This document shows, piece by piece, positions 9,065 to 17,699 of a stretch of DNA of 64,000 bases (the stretch's first letter is position 1; the number at the start of each line of letters is the position of its first letter). The stretch is from Pseudomonas chlororaphis (GTDB taxonomy: Bacteria > Pseudomonadota > Gammaproteobacteria > Pseudomonadales > Pseudomonadaceae). The notes beneath the pieces are model-generated. The model did not search any database and was not told the DNA's origin. It saw only the letters and a list, made by a program, of their open reading frames with translations. Both the position numbers and the translations under genes were made by a program. Where the stretch lies: NCBI GenBank assembly GCA_001023535.1, contig CP011020.1, forward strand, positions 2,121,734 through 2,185,733. Reading direction: 5' to 3'.

Positions 9065-10021
9065 TCAGCCCGTCACACAGCCCTGCGGCACCTTCCCGGC
9101 AAAACTGTCCACCAGGCTGGCCACCACCATTTCGCCCATGCGCGTGCGCGTTTGCAGCGTCGCGCTGGCCCGATGAGGCTGCAGCACCACGTTTTCATGG
9201 GCGAACAACGCCTCGGGCACGTTGGGCTCATCGACGAACACATCCAGCCCGGCACCGGCGATGTCACCGGCAGCCAGCGCCGCCACCAGGTCGGCCTCGT
9301 TGACCAGTTTGCCCCGGGCCACGTTGATCAGGTAGCCGCCCTTGCCCAACGCTTGCAGCACGCGTGCGTCAATGATGGCGTGGGCGTTGTCGGCGGCGGC
9401 CGCCAGGATCAACGCGTCGCTGTCGGCCGCCAAAGCCTTGAGATCGGCAACGAAGGTATAGGGCACGTCGCTCATCGGCTGTAGATCGGTGTAGCTGATC
9501 GGGCACCCGAACGCTGCTGCCCGGCTCGCCACGGCGCGACCGACCCGCCCCATGCCGACGATGCCGATGCGCATGCCGGAGACCTGGCGCGCCAGTGGCA
9601 ACGGGGCCAAGGGCGTCGGGCTCTGCGGCCATTGGCCCGAGCGCACGTAGCGGTCACCGGTGCACAGGCCACGGCACACGCCGATCAACAGGCCCATGGC
9701 CAGGTCGGCGACGTCCTCGGTCAACGCGCCGATGGTGGCGGTCACGCGGATGCCGCGATCCCTGGCGTAGGCCAGGTCTACCGCGTCGGTGCCCACGCCG
9801 TTGACGGCCACCACTTCCAACTTGGGCAGTTGCTCCATGACAGCCCGGCTGATGCCGGTGTGCCCGCCGGTGATGACCCCGCGGATGTTGGCGCCATGCG
9901 CCTGCAGATACGCCGGTTTATCGGCCTGTTCGAAATAGCGCCGCACCGTGAACAGCTCGCTGAGCCGGGTGTTGATTTCAGGGATCAGGATCGGGCTGAG
10001 CTGCAAGACTTCTGGCTTCAT
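9065..10021 (-). CDS. D-isomer 2-hydroxyacid dehydrogenase (hydroxypyruvate/glyoxylate reductase-like)
   Basis: 318 residues, NAD(P)-dependent. The Rossmann motif is GIVGMGRVGRAVA (about residues 150-165), the substrate-binding arginine is in NVARGKLVNE, the catalytic glutamate follows in VDEPNVPE, and the catalytic histidine is in QPHRASAT near residue 283. The last block has R where most relatives have G (PHxGSAT). It is the last gene of a four-gene run with an SDR, an FAH-family hydrolase and an MFS carrier, so it probably reduces or oxidises a 2-keto/2-hydroxy intermediate of the imported acid. Confidence 0.87.
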   Translation of the reverse strand: MKPEVLQLSPILIPEINTRLSELFTVRRYFEQADKPAYLQAHGANIRGVITGGHTGISRAVMEQLPKLEVVAVNGVGTDAVDLAYARDRGIRVTATIGALTEDVADLAMGLLIGVCRGLCTGDRYVRSGQWPQSPTPLAPLPLARQVSGMRIGIVGMGRVGRAVASRAAAFGCPISYTDLQPMSDVPYTFVADLKALAADSDALILAAAADNAHAIIDARVLQALGKGGYLINVARGKLVNEADLVAALAAGDIAGAGLDVFVDEPNVPEALFAHENVVLQPHRASATLQTRTRMGEMVVASLVDSFAGKVPQGCVTG

Positions 10022-10113
10022 GTGGACCTCGTGTCGCTAAATAAAAAAATCGATCGAGCACCTTGCTGCTCGCGTACGGCGTGCTGGATGCCATTCATGA
10101 GCAGCGTTACGGC

Positions 10114-10872
10114 TCAACCGCGACCGGCAAACGGCATGGCCGTGGCCATGACGGTCATGTTCAGGACGTTGGCCGACAACGGCAGGCCGGCGATGTAGCG
10201 CACCGCGTCGGCCACGTGCTTGACGTCCACCATCGGCTCCACCGCGATGGTGCCATTGGCCTGGCGCACGCCCTTGGTCATGCGCACCGACATCTCGGTG
10301 AGGGCGTTGCCGATGTCGATCTGGCTGCAGGCGATGTTGTACTCGCGCCCGTCCAGCGCCAGGGATTTGGTCAAGCCCAGCACCGCATGTTTACTGGCGG
10401 TGTAGGCACTGCTGAACGGCCGCGGGGTGTGGGCCGAAATCGAGCCGTTGTTGATGATCCGCCCGCCCTGGGGCTGTTGCCGGCGCATCAGGCCGAAGGC
10501 GCCACGGGCGCAGAGGAAAACACCGTTGAGGTTGGTGTCGATCACGTTGCGCCATTGCTCGAACGTCAATTCATCCAGTGGCACCGCCGGCGCGTTGACC
10601 CCGGCATTGTTGAAGACGACGTCCAGGCGTCCGTAGACCTCGGCGATGGTGGCGAACAGTGCATCGACACTGGCCGGGTCCCGCACGTCGGTGGGCACGG
10701 CCAGGGCCTGGTGCCCCTCGCTCGCCGCCGATTCGACCAGCGCCTGCAAAGGCTCCGGCCGCCGACCGGCCAGTACCAGGGTGTAGCCGTCAGCCAACAG
10801 CCCCAGGGCCACCGCACGACCAATTCCGCTACCGGCACCGGTGACCAGAGCCACTTTCAATGGGTGGGACAT
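10114..10872 (-). CDS. short-chain dehydrogenase/reductase
   Basis: 252 residues of classical SDR type. It has the cofactor motif TGAGSGIG (residues 11-18), NNAG (about 88-91), a catalytic Ser in NNGSISAH, and YTASK (Tyr-x-x-x-Lys, about residue 157). A DV pair in PTDVRD suggests a usual nicotinamide cofactor pocket. It is third in the run MFS-FAH-SDR-hydroxyacid dehydrogenase, 41 bp after the FAH gene. It probably oxidises a hydroxy acid or sugar acid; the substrate is not identifiable. Confidence 0.88.
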   Translation of the reverse strand: MSHPLKVALVTGAGSGIGRAVALGLLADGYTLVLAGRRPEPLQALVESAASEGHQALAVPTDVRDPASVDALFATIAEVYGRLDVVFNNAGVNAPAVPLDELTFEQWRNVIDTNLNGVFLCARGAFGLMRRQQPQGGRIINNGSISAHTPRPFSSAYTASKHAVLGLTKSLALDGREYNIACSQIDIGNALTEMSVRMTKGVRQANGTIAVEPMVDVKHVADAVRYIAGLPLSANVLNMTVMATAMPFAGRG

Positions 10873-10913
10873 AGTGTTCCTTCCTTTCTCGAATCAGTTG
10901 ACGCGCGCAGGGC

Positions 10914-11606
10914 TCAAGGCCGCTGGCCGACGCGCATTTCCAGTTGGCCGAGGCCATCGATGCCGGCGTTGATGACATCGCCCGGCTCCAACAGGTCCAC
11001 GCCTGCCGGGCTCCCGGTCATGATCAGATCGCCGGCCCGCAGCGCCACCGACTGCGAGATCCGGCTGATCACTTCACTGACCGACCAGATCTGGCTGTCG
11101 AGGCTGTCGCGCTGGCGCTCCTGGCCGTTCACGTTGAGCCACAATTCACCTTCGGGGTGCCCCGCCCGCGAGACCGGCACGATGGCGGTCATCGGCGCTG
11201 CGGCCTCGAACACCTTGGCGCCTTCCCAGGGCAGGCCGTTGCGCTTGGCCCGGCGCTGGACATCACGCCGGGTCAGGTCGAGCCCCACGGCGTAGCCCCA
11301 GACATAGGCCAGCGCCTGGTCCTCGGGAATATTCGCGCCACCTTCGCCGATGGCCACGACCAGTTCGATTTCGTGAACGAATTCTTCCGTCACCGGCGGG
11401 TACGGCACTTCACCGACCGCATCCACCACACTGCTGGCCGGCTTCATGAAGAACACCGGTGGCTGGCGGTTCTGGCCCTGGGTGTCGGGCCACGGGTAGT
11501 TGCGACCGACACAAAACACCCGGCCGACGGGAAAGCGTTGCGCAGTGCCGACCACCGGCAAGGTCACTGGCAAGTCCGGGGTAAAGACGTACTCGGGCAT
11601 GTTCAT
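10914..11606 (-). CDS. fumarylacetoacetate hydrolase family protein
   Basis: 230 residues, one FAH-fold domain. Metal-binding acidic residues are visible in HEIELVVAIGEGG (two Glu) and GLDLTRRDVQ (Asp), followed by the family PW-x-GAKVFEAAAP block and TGSPAGV near the C-terminus. The LDLTRRD...GLPWEGAK wording resembles fumarylpyruvate hydrolases of gentisate pathways, but no ring-cleavage dioxygenase is present here, so another acylpyruvate or 2,4-diketo acid is possible. ATGs at 11606 and 11600 are both usable. It sits between the carrier and the SDR genes in one operon. Confidence 0.85.
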   Translation of the reverse strand: MNMPEYVFTPDLPVTLPVVGTAQRFPVGRVFCVGRNYPWPDTQGQNRQPPVFFMKPASSVVDAVGEVPYPPVTEEFVHEIELVVAIGEGGANIPEDQALAYVWGYAVGLDLTRRDVQRRAKRNGLPWEGAKVFEAAAPMTAIVPVSRAGHPEGELWLNVNGQERQRDSLDSQIWSVSEVISRISQSVALRAGDLIMTGSPAGVDLLEPGDVINAGIDGLGQLEMRVGQRP

Positions 11607-11705
11607 CCTGATAAAAGTCCTCTTGGTTGCGTCAGCGTACGGCGGCGATCCGTGGCGAAGTTGGAGGAATGCCGCCTTGTCTTGGAGAAAAACGGTTTTC
11701 TTGGC

Positions 11706-13055
11706 TCAGCGCGTCCGCAGTTCGATGCGGTACAAGCGGCCGAGCAGCAGCGAATAGGACAACGTGCCCATCAGTGCCACGCCGCCAATGAACCAGAACG
11801 CCAGGGCAAACGAGCCGGTGCTGTGGACGATCGCGCCGATCACGATGGGCGTGACGATGCCGCCGATGTTCGCCGCCAGGCTGGTGATGCCTCCGGTCAG
11901 CCCGATCAGTTCCTTGGGCGCCACCTCCGACACCGCCGCCCACGAGGACGAGGCAATGCCCTGGGCGAAGAAGGCGACGGTCAGGATGGCAATGCAGATC
12001 ACGTTCGAATCGGTGAAATTGACCAGCACGATGGACATGCCCAGCATCGACCCGACCACCAGCGGCAACTTGCGTGCAAAGGACAGCGAATAGCCGCGAC
12101 GGATCAACAGGTCGGAGATAATCCCGGCCAGCAGGATGCCGACGGTCGCGCCCACGAACGGCAGCACGGCGAAGATCCCGGCCTTGATCATGGTCAGTTG
12201 GCGTTCTTCGATCAGGTACGTGGGGAACCAGGTAAGGAAGAAGTACAGCGCCGAGGTGCTGGCGAACTTGCCAATGCAAATCGCCCAGACCTGCCGATAG
12301 CTGAACAGCTCGGCAATCTGCCGCCAGTTGAAACGGGTGCGTTCCTGGCTGCTCTTGACCAGCCCACCGCCGGCTTCGATGTACTTGAGTTCCTGCGGGC
12401 TGACTTTCTTGCAGTTCATCGGGTCGCGATAGAGGTACAACCAGGCCACCCCGAAGACGATGCCGAGGGCGCCGGTGCTGTAGAACACATGCCGCCAGTC
12501 GTAGGTGGTGGCCAGCCACAGCAGCGCACCGGTGAACAACGCCGTGCCCAGGTATTGGCCACAGACATAGATGCTGCTGGCCATGCCCCGCTCCCGCGCC
12601 GGGAACCACACCGTGACGGCTCGGCTGTTGGCTGGAAACGCCGGCGCCTCCATCGCACCGACCGCCAGGCGCAAGCCGAACAACGAGGCGAACCCGGTGG
12701 CAAAGCCCTGGCACACGGTGACCGTCGACCAACTGATCAACGACACCCCGTAGGTGAACCGTGAACCGAAGCGATCGGCAATGAACCCGGCGGGAACCAG
12801 GGCGAGCGCATAGGTCCAGGCGAAGGCGGAAAAAATCAGGCCCATCTCGATCTTGTCCAGGCCCAGGTCCTTGGCCAGGAAAGGCGCGGCGATCGAGATG
12901 TTGACCCGGTCGATGTAGTTGATGATGGTTGCGATCAACAGCAACGACAGCATGAACCAGCGCCGCCGTGACGGCAGTCGCCCAGGCACTGCGGCGTCCC
13001 GGGCGGCGGCGATCACCGGCGCCGAGGCGGTCTGGGAGGTGTGGGAATTCGACAT
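11706..13055 (-). CDS. MFS transporter, anion:cation symporter (ACS) type
   Basis: 449 residues with 12 predicted membrane segments. The N-terminal NYIDRVNISIAAPFL and the loop ADRFGSRFTYG followed by NSRAVTVWFP are hallmarks of the anion:cation symporter branch that imports hexuronates, glucarate, galactonate, tartrate or phthalate. It is first in the run towards 9065 and is followed by an FAH hydrolase, an SDR and a 2-hydroxyacid dehydrogenase, so it should import the organic acid that these enzymes degrade. The AraC regulator is divergent across a 567-bp gap. Confidence 0.87.
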   Translation of the reverse strand: MSNSHTSQTASAPVIAAARDAAVPGRLPSRRRWFMLSLLLIATIINYIDRVNISIAAPFLAKDLGLDKIEMGLIFSAFAWTYALALVPAGFIADRFGSRFTYGVSLISWSTVTVCQGFATGFASLFGLRLAVGAMEAPAFPANSRAVTVWFPARERGMASSIYVCGQYLGTALFTGALLWLATTYDWRHVFYSTGALGIVFGVAWLYLYRDPMNCKKVSPQELKYIEAGGGLVKSSQERTRFNWRQIAELFSYRQVWAICIGKFASTSALYFFLTWFPTYLIEERQLTMIKAGIFAVLPFVGATVGILLAGIISDLLIRRGYSLSFARKLPLVVGSMLGMSIVLVNFTDSNVICIAILTVAFFAQGIASSSWAAVSEVAPKELIGLTGGITSLAANIGGIVTPIVIGAIVHSTGSFALAFWFIGGVALMGTLSYSLLLGRLYRIELRTR

Positions 13056-13622
13056 GGGTGGACCTCGTTATTGTTAGAAGCGTCGAAATATCTACGAGCA
13101 GCCGAAGCCATTGCCCTCGATGTCGGGGCAGCACAATCGCTACTGGAATAAGGAAATGCGAACAGCCTGTGTCAGGCGGGCGAAGATGCCTGGCGCCAGG
13201 GGTTGCCGGGGGAAACGGCAGGAGGATCTGCCAACGATGGGAACCACGTCATGATGAGCGCACCTCTGGATTGTTTTTGGATAAAGGTCGGGTTGCGTGG
13301 CACCTACAGTGGTCGTACAACCTTGCAAAATCAACCGAGGCGTTAGATCGTTTTTTTCGAAGAAAGCCCTGAGGATGGGCCCTGTCCAAGAAAATGCAAA
13401 ACCGCCGGTTTTTCCATGATCTTTTACGATCAAAGTTAACCAACTGTTTTATAAAGAAAAATATTAATAGACTGGCCTTTCTGGTTTTGGACACTCGCCT
13501 TGCGTCCAAGCAGGGCAGAAAATCACCGCCCTGCGCATCTCATCGTATAACTTCTTGAAAACTCGCCAGATGCACCGTCACAATCACCGTCATCGCCATG
13601 CCCTGCAGAGGATTCCCAGGAG
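13056..13622. other. 567-bp intergenic region between MFS operon and araC-type regulator
   Basis: No credible gene is seen here; the frames present are short and have no family features. A segment at about 13430-13480 is clearly more AT-rich than its surroundings and is the likely location of one of the divergent promoters. The usual AraC direct half-sites could not be identified with confidence. Confidence 0.5.
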
Positions 13623-14555
13623 ATGCCAGCACCGAGCCGAGTCCCCACTTATGTCATGCAGCAACGCAGCGAACTGACGGACTTCTACATACGTGACAAA
13701 AAAGGCCGGCGCGCTGAAACCAGCCCTCATCGGCACGAGTATTTCCAGATCCAGATCAACCTGGGCGGCGATACGGTGCAGCACATCGGCAACGTCGAAC
13801 GTCCGTTCCCGCGCAATACCCTGGCCTTCATCCTGCCCCACCGCGTGCATGTGATCCCGCACCCGGCCAACAGCAACTTCATGGTGATCAATTTTTCCCA
13901 GACCTTCCTGCTGCCGCACCTGCAGTGCGACCCGATGGACCTGGAGGAAGTCTCGATCCTCCTGGCACCGGAGTTGTCGCCGTTCCGCTTTCAGGAGCAC
14001 CTGGACTTCATCCTGGCCGACGAGGATTTCGCCCGGGTCTGCGGCCTGATCGAGCAGATGCGCGTGCTCGATGAACACCGCCAGTTCGGCACCCGCGAAA
14101 TGCTCAAGGGTTTGCTGTTGCAACTGATCGGCAGCGTCTGTGCGCTGTACGCCGAACCGCTCAAGCGCTTGGCCGAGGAAAATGCCGCTGAAGTCAGCCG
14201 CCGCGATGCGTTGGGCCGCATGTCCGAATACCTGCGCAAGAACATCGCTGATCCGGACCTCAACCTGATCAAGGTGGCCGCCGCGACCTACCTGTCCCCC
14301 ACCTACCTGACCCACTGGCTGCGCAAGGAAATCGGCAAGACGTTCACCGAGCTGGTGCTTGAGCGACGGATGCACGCCGCCCGCAATTACCTGCTCAACG
14401 GAACGCGCCCGGTGGGCGAGGTGGCGCGCCTGTGCGGGTTTGCCGATGAGGCCTATTTCTCCCGGCGATTTCGCCAGATCCACGGGCAGCCGCCGGGACA
14501 GTTCAGGAAACAGCAGTTGAATCCGGACACGCCGCAGTTGCCGTTGAACACCTGA
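13623..14555 (+). CDS. AraC family transcriptional regulator
   Basis: 310 residues: an N-terminal cupin-like sensing domain (HRHEYFQIQINLGGDTVQHIG, about residues 40-60) and a C-terminal double helix-turn-helix (about 200-300) ending with VARLCGFADEAYFSRRFRQIHGQPPGQFR. It is divergent from the MFS/FAH/SDR operon and is its likely activator. Start choice is uncertain: an AGGAG touches the ATG at 13623, which is too close, while the in-frame ATG at 13656 (residue 12) lacks a good site. Confidence 0.87.
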   Translation: MPAPSRVPTYVMQQRSELTDFYIRDKKGRRAETSPHRHEYFQIQINLGGDTVQHIGNVERPFPRNTLAFILPHRVHVIPHPANSNFMVINFSQTFLLPHLQCDPMDLEEVSILLAPELSPFRFQEHLDFILADEDFARVCGLIEQMRVLDEHRQFGTREMLKGLLLQLIGSVCALYAEPLKRLAEENAAEVSRRDALGRMSEYLRKNIADPDLNLIKVAAATYLSPTYLTHWLRKEIGKTFTELVLERRMHAARNYLLNGTRPVGEVARLCGFADEAYFSRRFRQIHGQPPGQFRKQQLNPDTPQLPLNT

Positions 14556-14736
14556 CCCGCGGCGAGCGGGCTGCGTGCATGTATCGCTTTGTATCAGGCA
14601 GGCTTCCCGGTACATAACCTTTCACCCAGCCCCCTGGCCCGACACAGCCCGGATACCTCGTCGCGTTCAAATGTCTCCACGGTTTGAAGGGGTTCGACCA
14701 GCACCCCTGGCCACGACACGCGACGGAGGCATCACC

Positions 14737-15795
14737 ATGAACAAGGCATTGCAGCACAGCACACCCCAGCGTCACCTGCTCGGCTCATCGATTCTGGCGC
14801 TCGCCGTGTTCGGCGCTTTCGGCGCAGCCAACGCGCAATCGGCAACCGCCGCGCAACCCGTCTCGACCGAAGCGAGCGCTCCCCAGGCAACGCCCTCGCC
14901 CTTCGGCCCGCTGAAGCATGTAAAGGCCGGCTTGCTGAACGTGGCGTATGCCGAGACAGGTCCGGCGGATGGGCCGGTGGTGATCCTCCTGCACGGCTGG
15001 CCCTACGATATCCACAGTTATGACCAGGTCGCTCCCTTGCTGGCCGCCAAGGGCTATCGGGTGTTGATGCCGTATGCCCGAGGCTATGGCGATACACATT
15101 TCCTGTCCGCCACCACGCTGCGCAACGGCCAGCCGGCCGCGCTGGCCAGCGACGTCATCGATTTCATGGATGCACTGAAGATCCCGCACGCCGTGCTGGG
15201 CGGCTACGATTGGGGCGCACGCTCGGCGGACATCGTTTCGGCGCTGTGGCCGGAACGGGTCAAGGCCCTGGTGTCGGTCAGCGGCTACCTGATCGGCAAC
15301 CAGGCGGCCGGCCAGAACCCGCTGCCGCCCAAGGCCGAGTTGCAATGGTGGTATCAGTTCTATTTCGCCACCGATCGCGGCCGCGCCGGGTATGCGAAGA
15401 ACACCCACGATTTCGCCAAGTTGATCTGGCAAACCGCTTCGCCGAAGTGGACGTTCGACGACGCCACGTTCGACCGCAGCGCCAAGGCCTTGGAAAACCC
15501 CGACCATGTCGACATCACCGTCTTCAACTACCGCTGGCGCCTCGGGCTGGTCAAGGGTGAAGCCCGCTACGAGGCACTGGAACAGAAACTGGCCACGGCG
15601 CCGGCCATTCGCGTGCCGACCATCACCCTGGAGGGCGATGCCAACGGCGCACCGCACCCGGCGCCCGAGGACTATGCCAAGCGCTTCACCGGCAAATACG
15701 AGTTCCGGTTGATCAACGGCGGCATCGGCCACAACCTGCCGCAGGAAGACCCGCAGGCCTTCGCCAAGGCCGTGATCGATGCCGATCATCTGTGA
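14737..15795 (+). CDS. exported alpha/beta hydrolase (epoxide hydrolase-like)
   Basis: 352 residues. A signal peptide or N-terminal anchor (SSILALAVFGAFGAANAQ) is followed by a Ser/Ala/Pro linker. The hydrolase fold shows LLHGWPYDIHSY (oxyanion HGWP), then GGYDWGARSADI, where Asp replaces the usual Ser nucleophile as in epoxide hydrolases and haloalkane dehalogenases. A late GGIGHNLPQEDP supplies the catalytic His. GGAGG at 14725-14729 is 7 nt from ATG 14737. It probably acts in the periplasm on an epoxide, ester or halide; the substrate is unknown. Neighbours are on the same strand but widely spaced. Confidence 0.83.
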   Translation: MNKALQHSTPQRHLLGSSILALAVFGAFGAANAQSATAAQPVSTEASAPQATPSPFGPLKHVKAGLLNVAYAETGPADGPVVILLHGWPYDIHSYDQVAPLLAAKGYRVLMPYARGYGDTHFLSATTLRNGQPAALASDVIDFMDALKIPHAVLGGYDWGARSADIVSALWPERVKALVSVSGYLIGNQAAGQNPLPPKAELQWWYQFYFATDRGRAGYAKNTHDFAKLIWQTASPKWTFDDATFDRSAKALENPDHVDITVFNYRWRLGLVKGEARYEALEQKLATAPAIRVPTITLEGDANGAPHPAPEDYAKRFTGKYEFRLINGGIGHNLPQEDPQAFAKAVIDADHL

Positions 15796-15988
15796 AGCCA
15801 GGCCGAACGTCGGGGAAAACAGCGCCGGGTAGCGCCTGAAGCACCCGGCGCTGGAGCCCAGGGCAACCCTGCGGGAGCGGGCGCCATCGTCCCGGGTGAG
15901 CGGCGCTGGGGTTTCGCCCGCAACGCCAATCGAACCCCTCGCAACACCATGGGTCTGCTCCTGTATCACGTCTACGGAATCGCAACCC

Positions 15989-16804
15989 ATGTCCCCACAC
16001 CAGAGCCTGGTTTTACTGGCCCGCGGTGGCTATGCCGCTCGTGGCGTCATCTACCTGATCATCGGCCTGTTCGCCCTGCTCGCCGCCAAAGACTCAAGCA
16101 ACCCGAAAGACAGTCACAAGAGCCTGGAAGCGTTGCTGAGCCAACCTTTCGGCCACGCGCTGGTGGGACTGGTGGTGGCAGGTCTGCTCGCTTTCGCCGG
16201 CTGGCGCGTGTTGCAAGCCACCCGCGATGTCGACCACCACGGCCACGATCTCAAGGGCTGGGTCATTCGTGCAGGCTTGTTCGCTGGAGGCCTGGTCAAC
16301 GGTGCGCTGGCATTCTTCGCATTGAGCCTGCTCATCAGCGGCCTCAGGCGGTCGAGCGGCTCCGGCGGTGATCACACCCCCGACCTGCTCGCCCGCCTGC
16401 TGTCCTGGGACCACTCGAACCTGCTGATTTACCTGATCGCCCTGGTGCCGCTGGGCGTAGGCATCGCGCACATCATCAAGGGCTGGAAAGCATCGTTCGA
16501 AAAGTACTTTGAAGCTGACGAAGACGTCATGCGTTATGTGCGCCCCGTGTCGCGCTTCGGCCTGGTCGCGCGTGGCGTGGTCTTCATCGAGATCGCCCTG
16601 TTGTTGATGGTCAGCGGCTCGGCCTACGAGGCCATGGACCCACCGGGGATGAAAGAGGCCCTCAATGCGCTCCAGAACCTGCCGGCCGGCGGTGTAGCCC
16701 TGATGGTGATGGCCTTGGGCTTGATCGCTTTTTCGGTCTACAGCTTTTCCGAAGCCGCCTGGCGCAAGATCAACATGGACGTGCCTGGAGTGCCGGACAC
16801 CTGA
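15989..16804 (+). CDS. DUF1206 domain-containing membrane protein
   Basis: 271 residues with six hydrophobic segments arranged as three repeated pairs. Each repeat begins with a similar ARGGYAARGVIYLIIG-like or RFGLVARGVVFIEI element (about residues 10, 90 and 190), the internal threefold repeat described for DUF1206. It is an inner-membrane protein of unknown function. ATG 15989 starts the conserved sequence; the longer frame upstream has no family features. The NTF2-like gene converges on it with 7 bp between the stop codons. Confidence 0.82.
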   Translation: MSPHQSLVLLARGGYAARGVIYLIIGLFALLAAKDSSNPKDSHKSLEALLSQPFGHALVGLVVAGLLAFAGWRVLQATRDVDHHGHDLKGWVIRAGLFAGGLVNGALAFFALSLLISGLRRSSGSGGDHTPDLLARLLSWDHSNLLIYLIALVPLGVGIAHIIKGWKASFEKYFEADEDVMRYVRPVSRFGLVARGVVFIEIALLLMVSGSAYEAMDPPGMKEALNALQNLPAGGVALMVMALGLIAFSVYSFSEAAWRKINMDVPGVPDT

Positions 16805-16811
16805 CACTGGC

Positions 16812-17303
16812 TTATTGCTGTGCAGGTTCCACGCGACGCATAAGATCGTTCAGCGCATACGTGTCGAGAAAAGCCTTTACCTCGGTAATCTGCCCCTGCG
16901 TGAATGTCATGTGCCATAGGTACGTGTTGTTATAGGGTTTACGATCCAGTGCGGTTGCCTGGCCGCTCCACAGCACGACCACAACGTCGTCTTCGGCAAC
17001 AATGCTTTGAACGGTGGGCGAAATAGGCGTCGCCAACCGAGCACTGATCGGCCGTACGGCTTGTTCCATTAAATCGGCCTTGCTCTTGTACACGCCCGAC
17101 ACAGGACTGGATCCGGCGACCGTCCATGTGGCATTGGGCGCCAATAGATCGAACACGGTGCCTTTGCCTTGCTGCCAGTTCGTGAATGCCTGGCGCAGTC
17201 GATCTGCATTGGCGTTTTCCGACGCCCAGGCTGAGCTCATTGAAAGAGCCAGCGATAGTGCGATCGCTAGAGGGCGCAAAGCCGAACTCATCCGAGTGGT
17301 CAT
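16812..17303 (-). CDS. exported NTF2-like (SnoaL-type) protein
   Basis: 163 residues. A signal peptide (LAIALSLALSMSSAWA) is followed by an NTF2-like cone-fold domain: RLRQAFTNWQQGKGTVFDLLAPNATWTVAGSS (helix then first strands) and the closing LWHMTFTQGQITEVKAFLDTYAL. Such periplasmic domains bind small molecules or act as isomerases or polyketide-type cyclases, but no catalytic His-Asp pair can be assigned here. It converges with the DUF1206 gene and diverges from the candidate effector gene. Function is unknown. Confidence 0.8.
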   Translation of the reverse strand: MTTRMSSALRPLAIALSLALSMSSAWASENANADRLRQAFTNWQQGKGTVFDLLAPNATWTVAGSSPVSGVYKSKADLMEQAVRPISARLATPISPTVQSIVAEDDVVVVLWSGQATALDRKPYNNTYLWHMTFTQGQITEVKAFLDTYALNDLMRRVEPAQQ

Positions 17304-17541
17304 GTTGTTCTCCCAACAATGCCGTTGATAGGAAGTCGCAGGAAAACCTTAACGGCATGCGCCGGGCCCCTGTAGCTCGATACTGTTGCGTATTTGCCTG
17401 ATGCTGCCTGGCGATGAGTGCTGGCGCGATTGAAGACCGGACACAACGTTGCCGACCTCAAGCCAGCTATCGCCGATTCATCGAAGCCCGCAAGGGGTTT
17501 CTCAGCCAAACCGTTCAAGTGGAATAAAACCGCTCTCCTTT

Positions 17542-17569
17542 GGAACGTTTCTTCCGTCATCGCCACTCA
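17542..17569 (+). promoter_or_regulatory. candidate hrp box (HrpL-dependent promoter)
   Basis: GGAACG at 17542-17547, a 15-nt spacer, then CCACTCA at 17563-17569. The consensus for HrpL sigma-factor promoters of type III secretion genes is GGAACC-N15/16-CCACNNA, so only the sixth base of the -35 block differs. It lies 130 bp upstream of the effector-like gene in the right orientation. The rest of the 396-bp gap (17304-17699) shows no gene. Confidence 0.6.
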
Positions 17570-17699
17570 GGGCAAGGATGTCGCCGCTCATAGCGTCCAG
17601 ATCGAGATGTGTCGGGGCGGGGGAATGATGGCGGGTGGGCGCGTAGGCCACCGAAGTCATTTGCATGCTTCTATCTGCCGATCACCAGAGGGTAATGCC

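Noticed and set aside
10944..12764. 606-codon plus-strand frame opposite FAH and MFS genes
   Set aside because: Antisense shadow; His/Gln/Arg-rich and crosses two real genes and the gap between them.
17418..17699. Upstream extension of the candidate effector from 17418
   Set aside because: It would run across the hrp box and lacks a ribosome site; ATG 17700 has AGAGGG at 7 nt.
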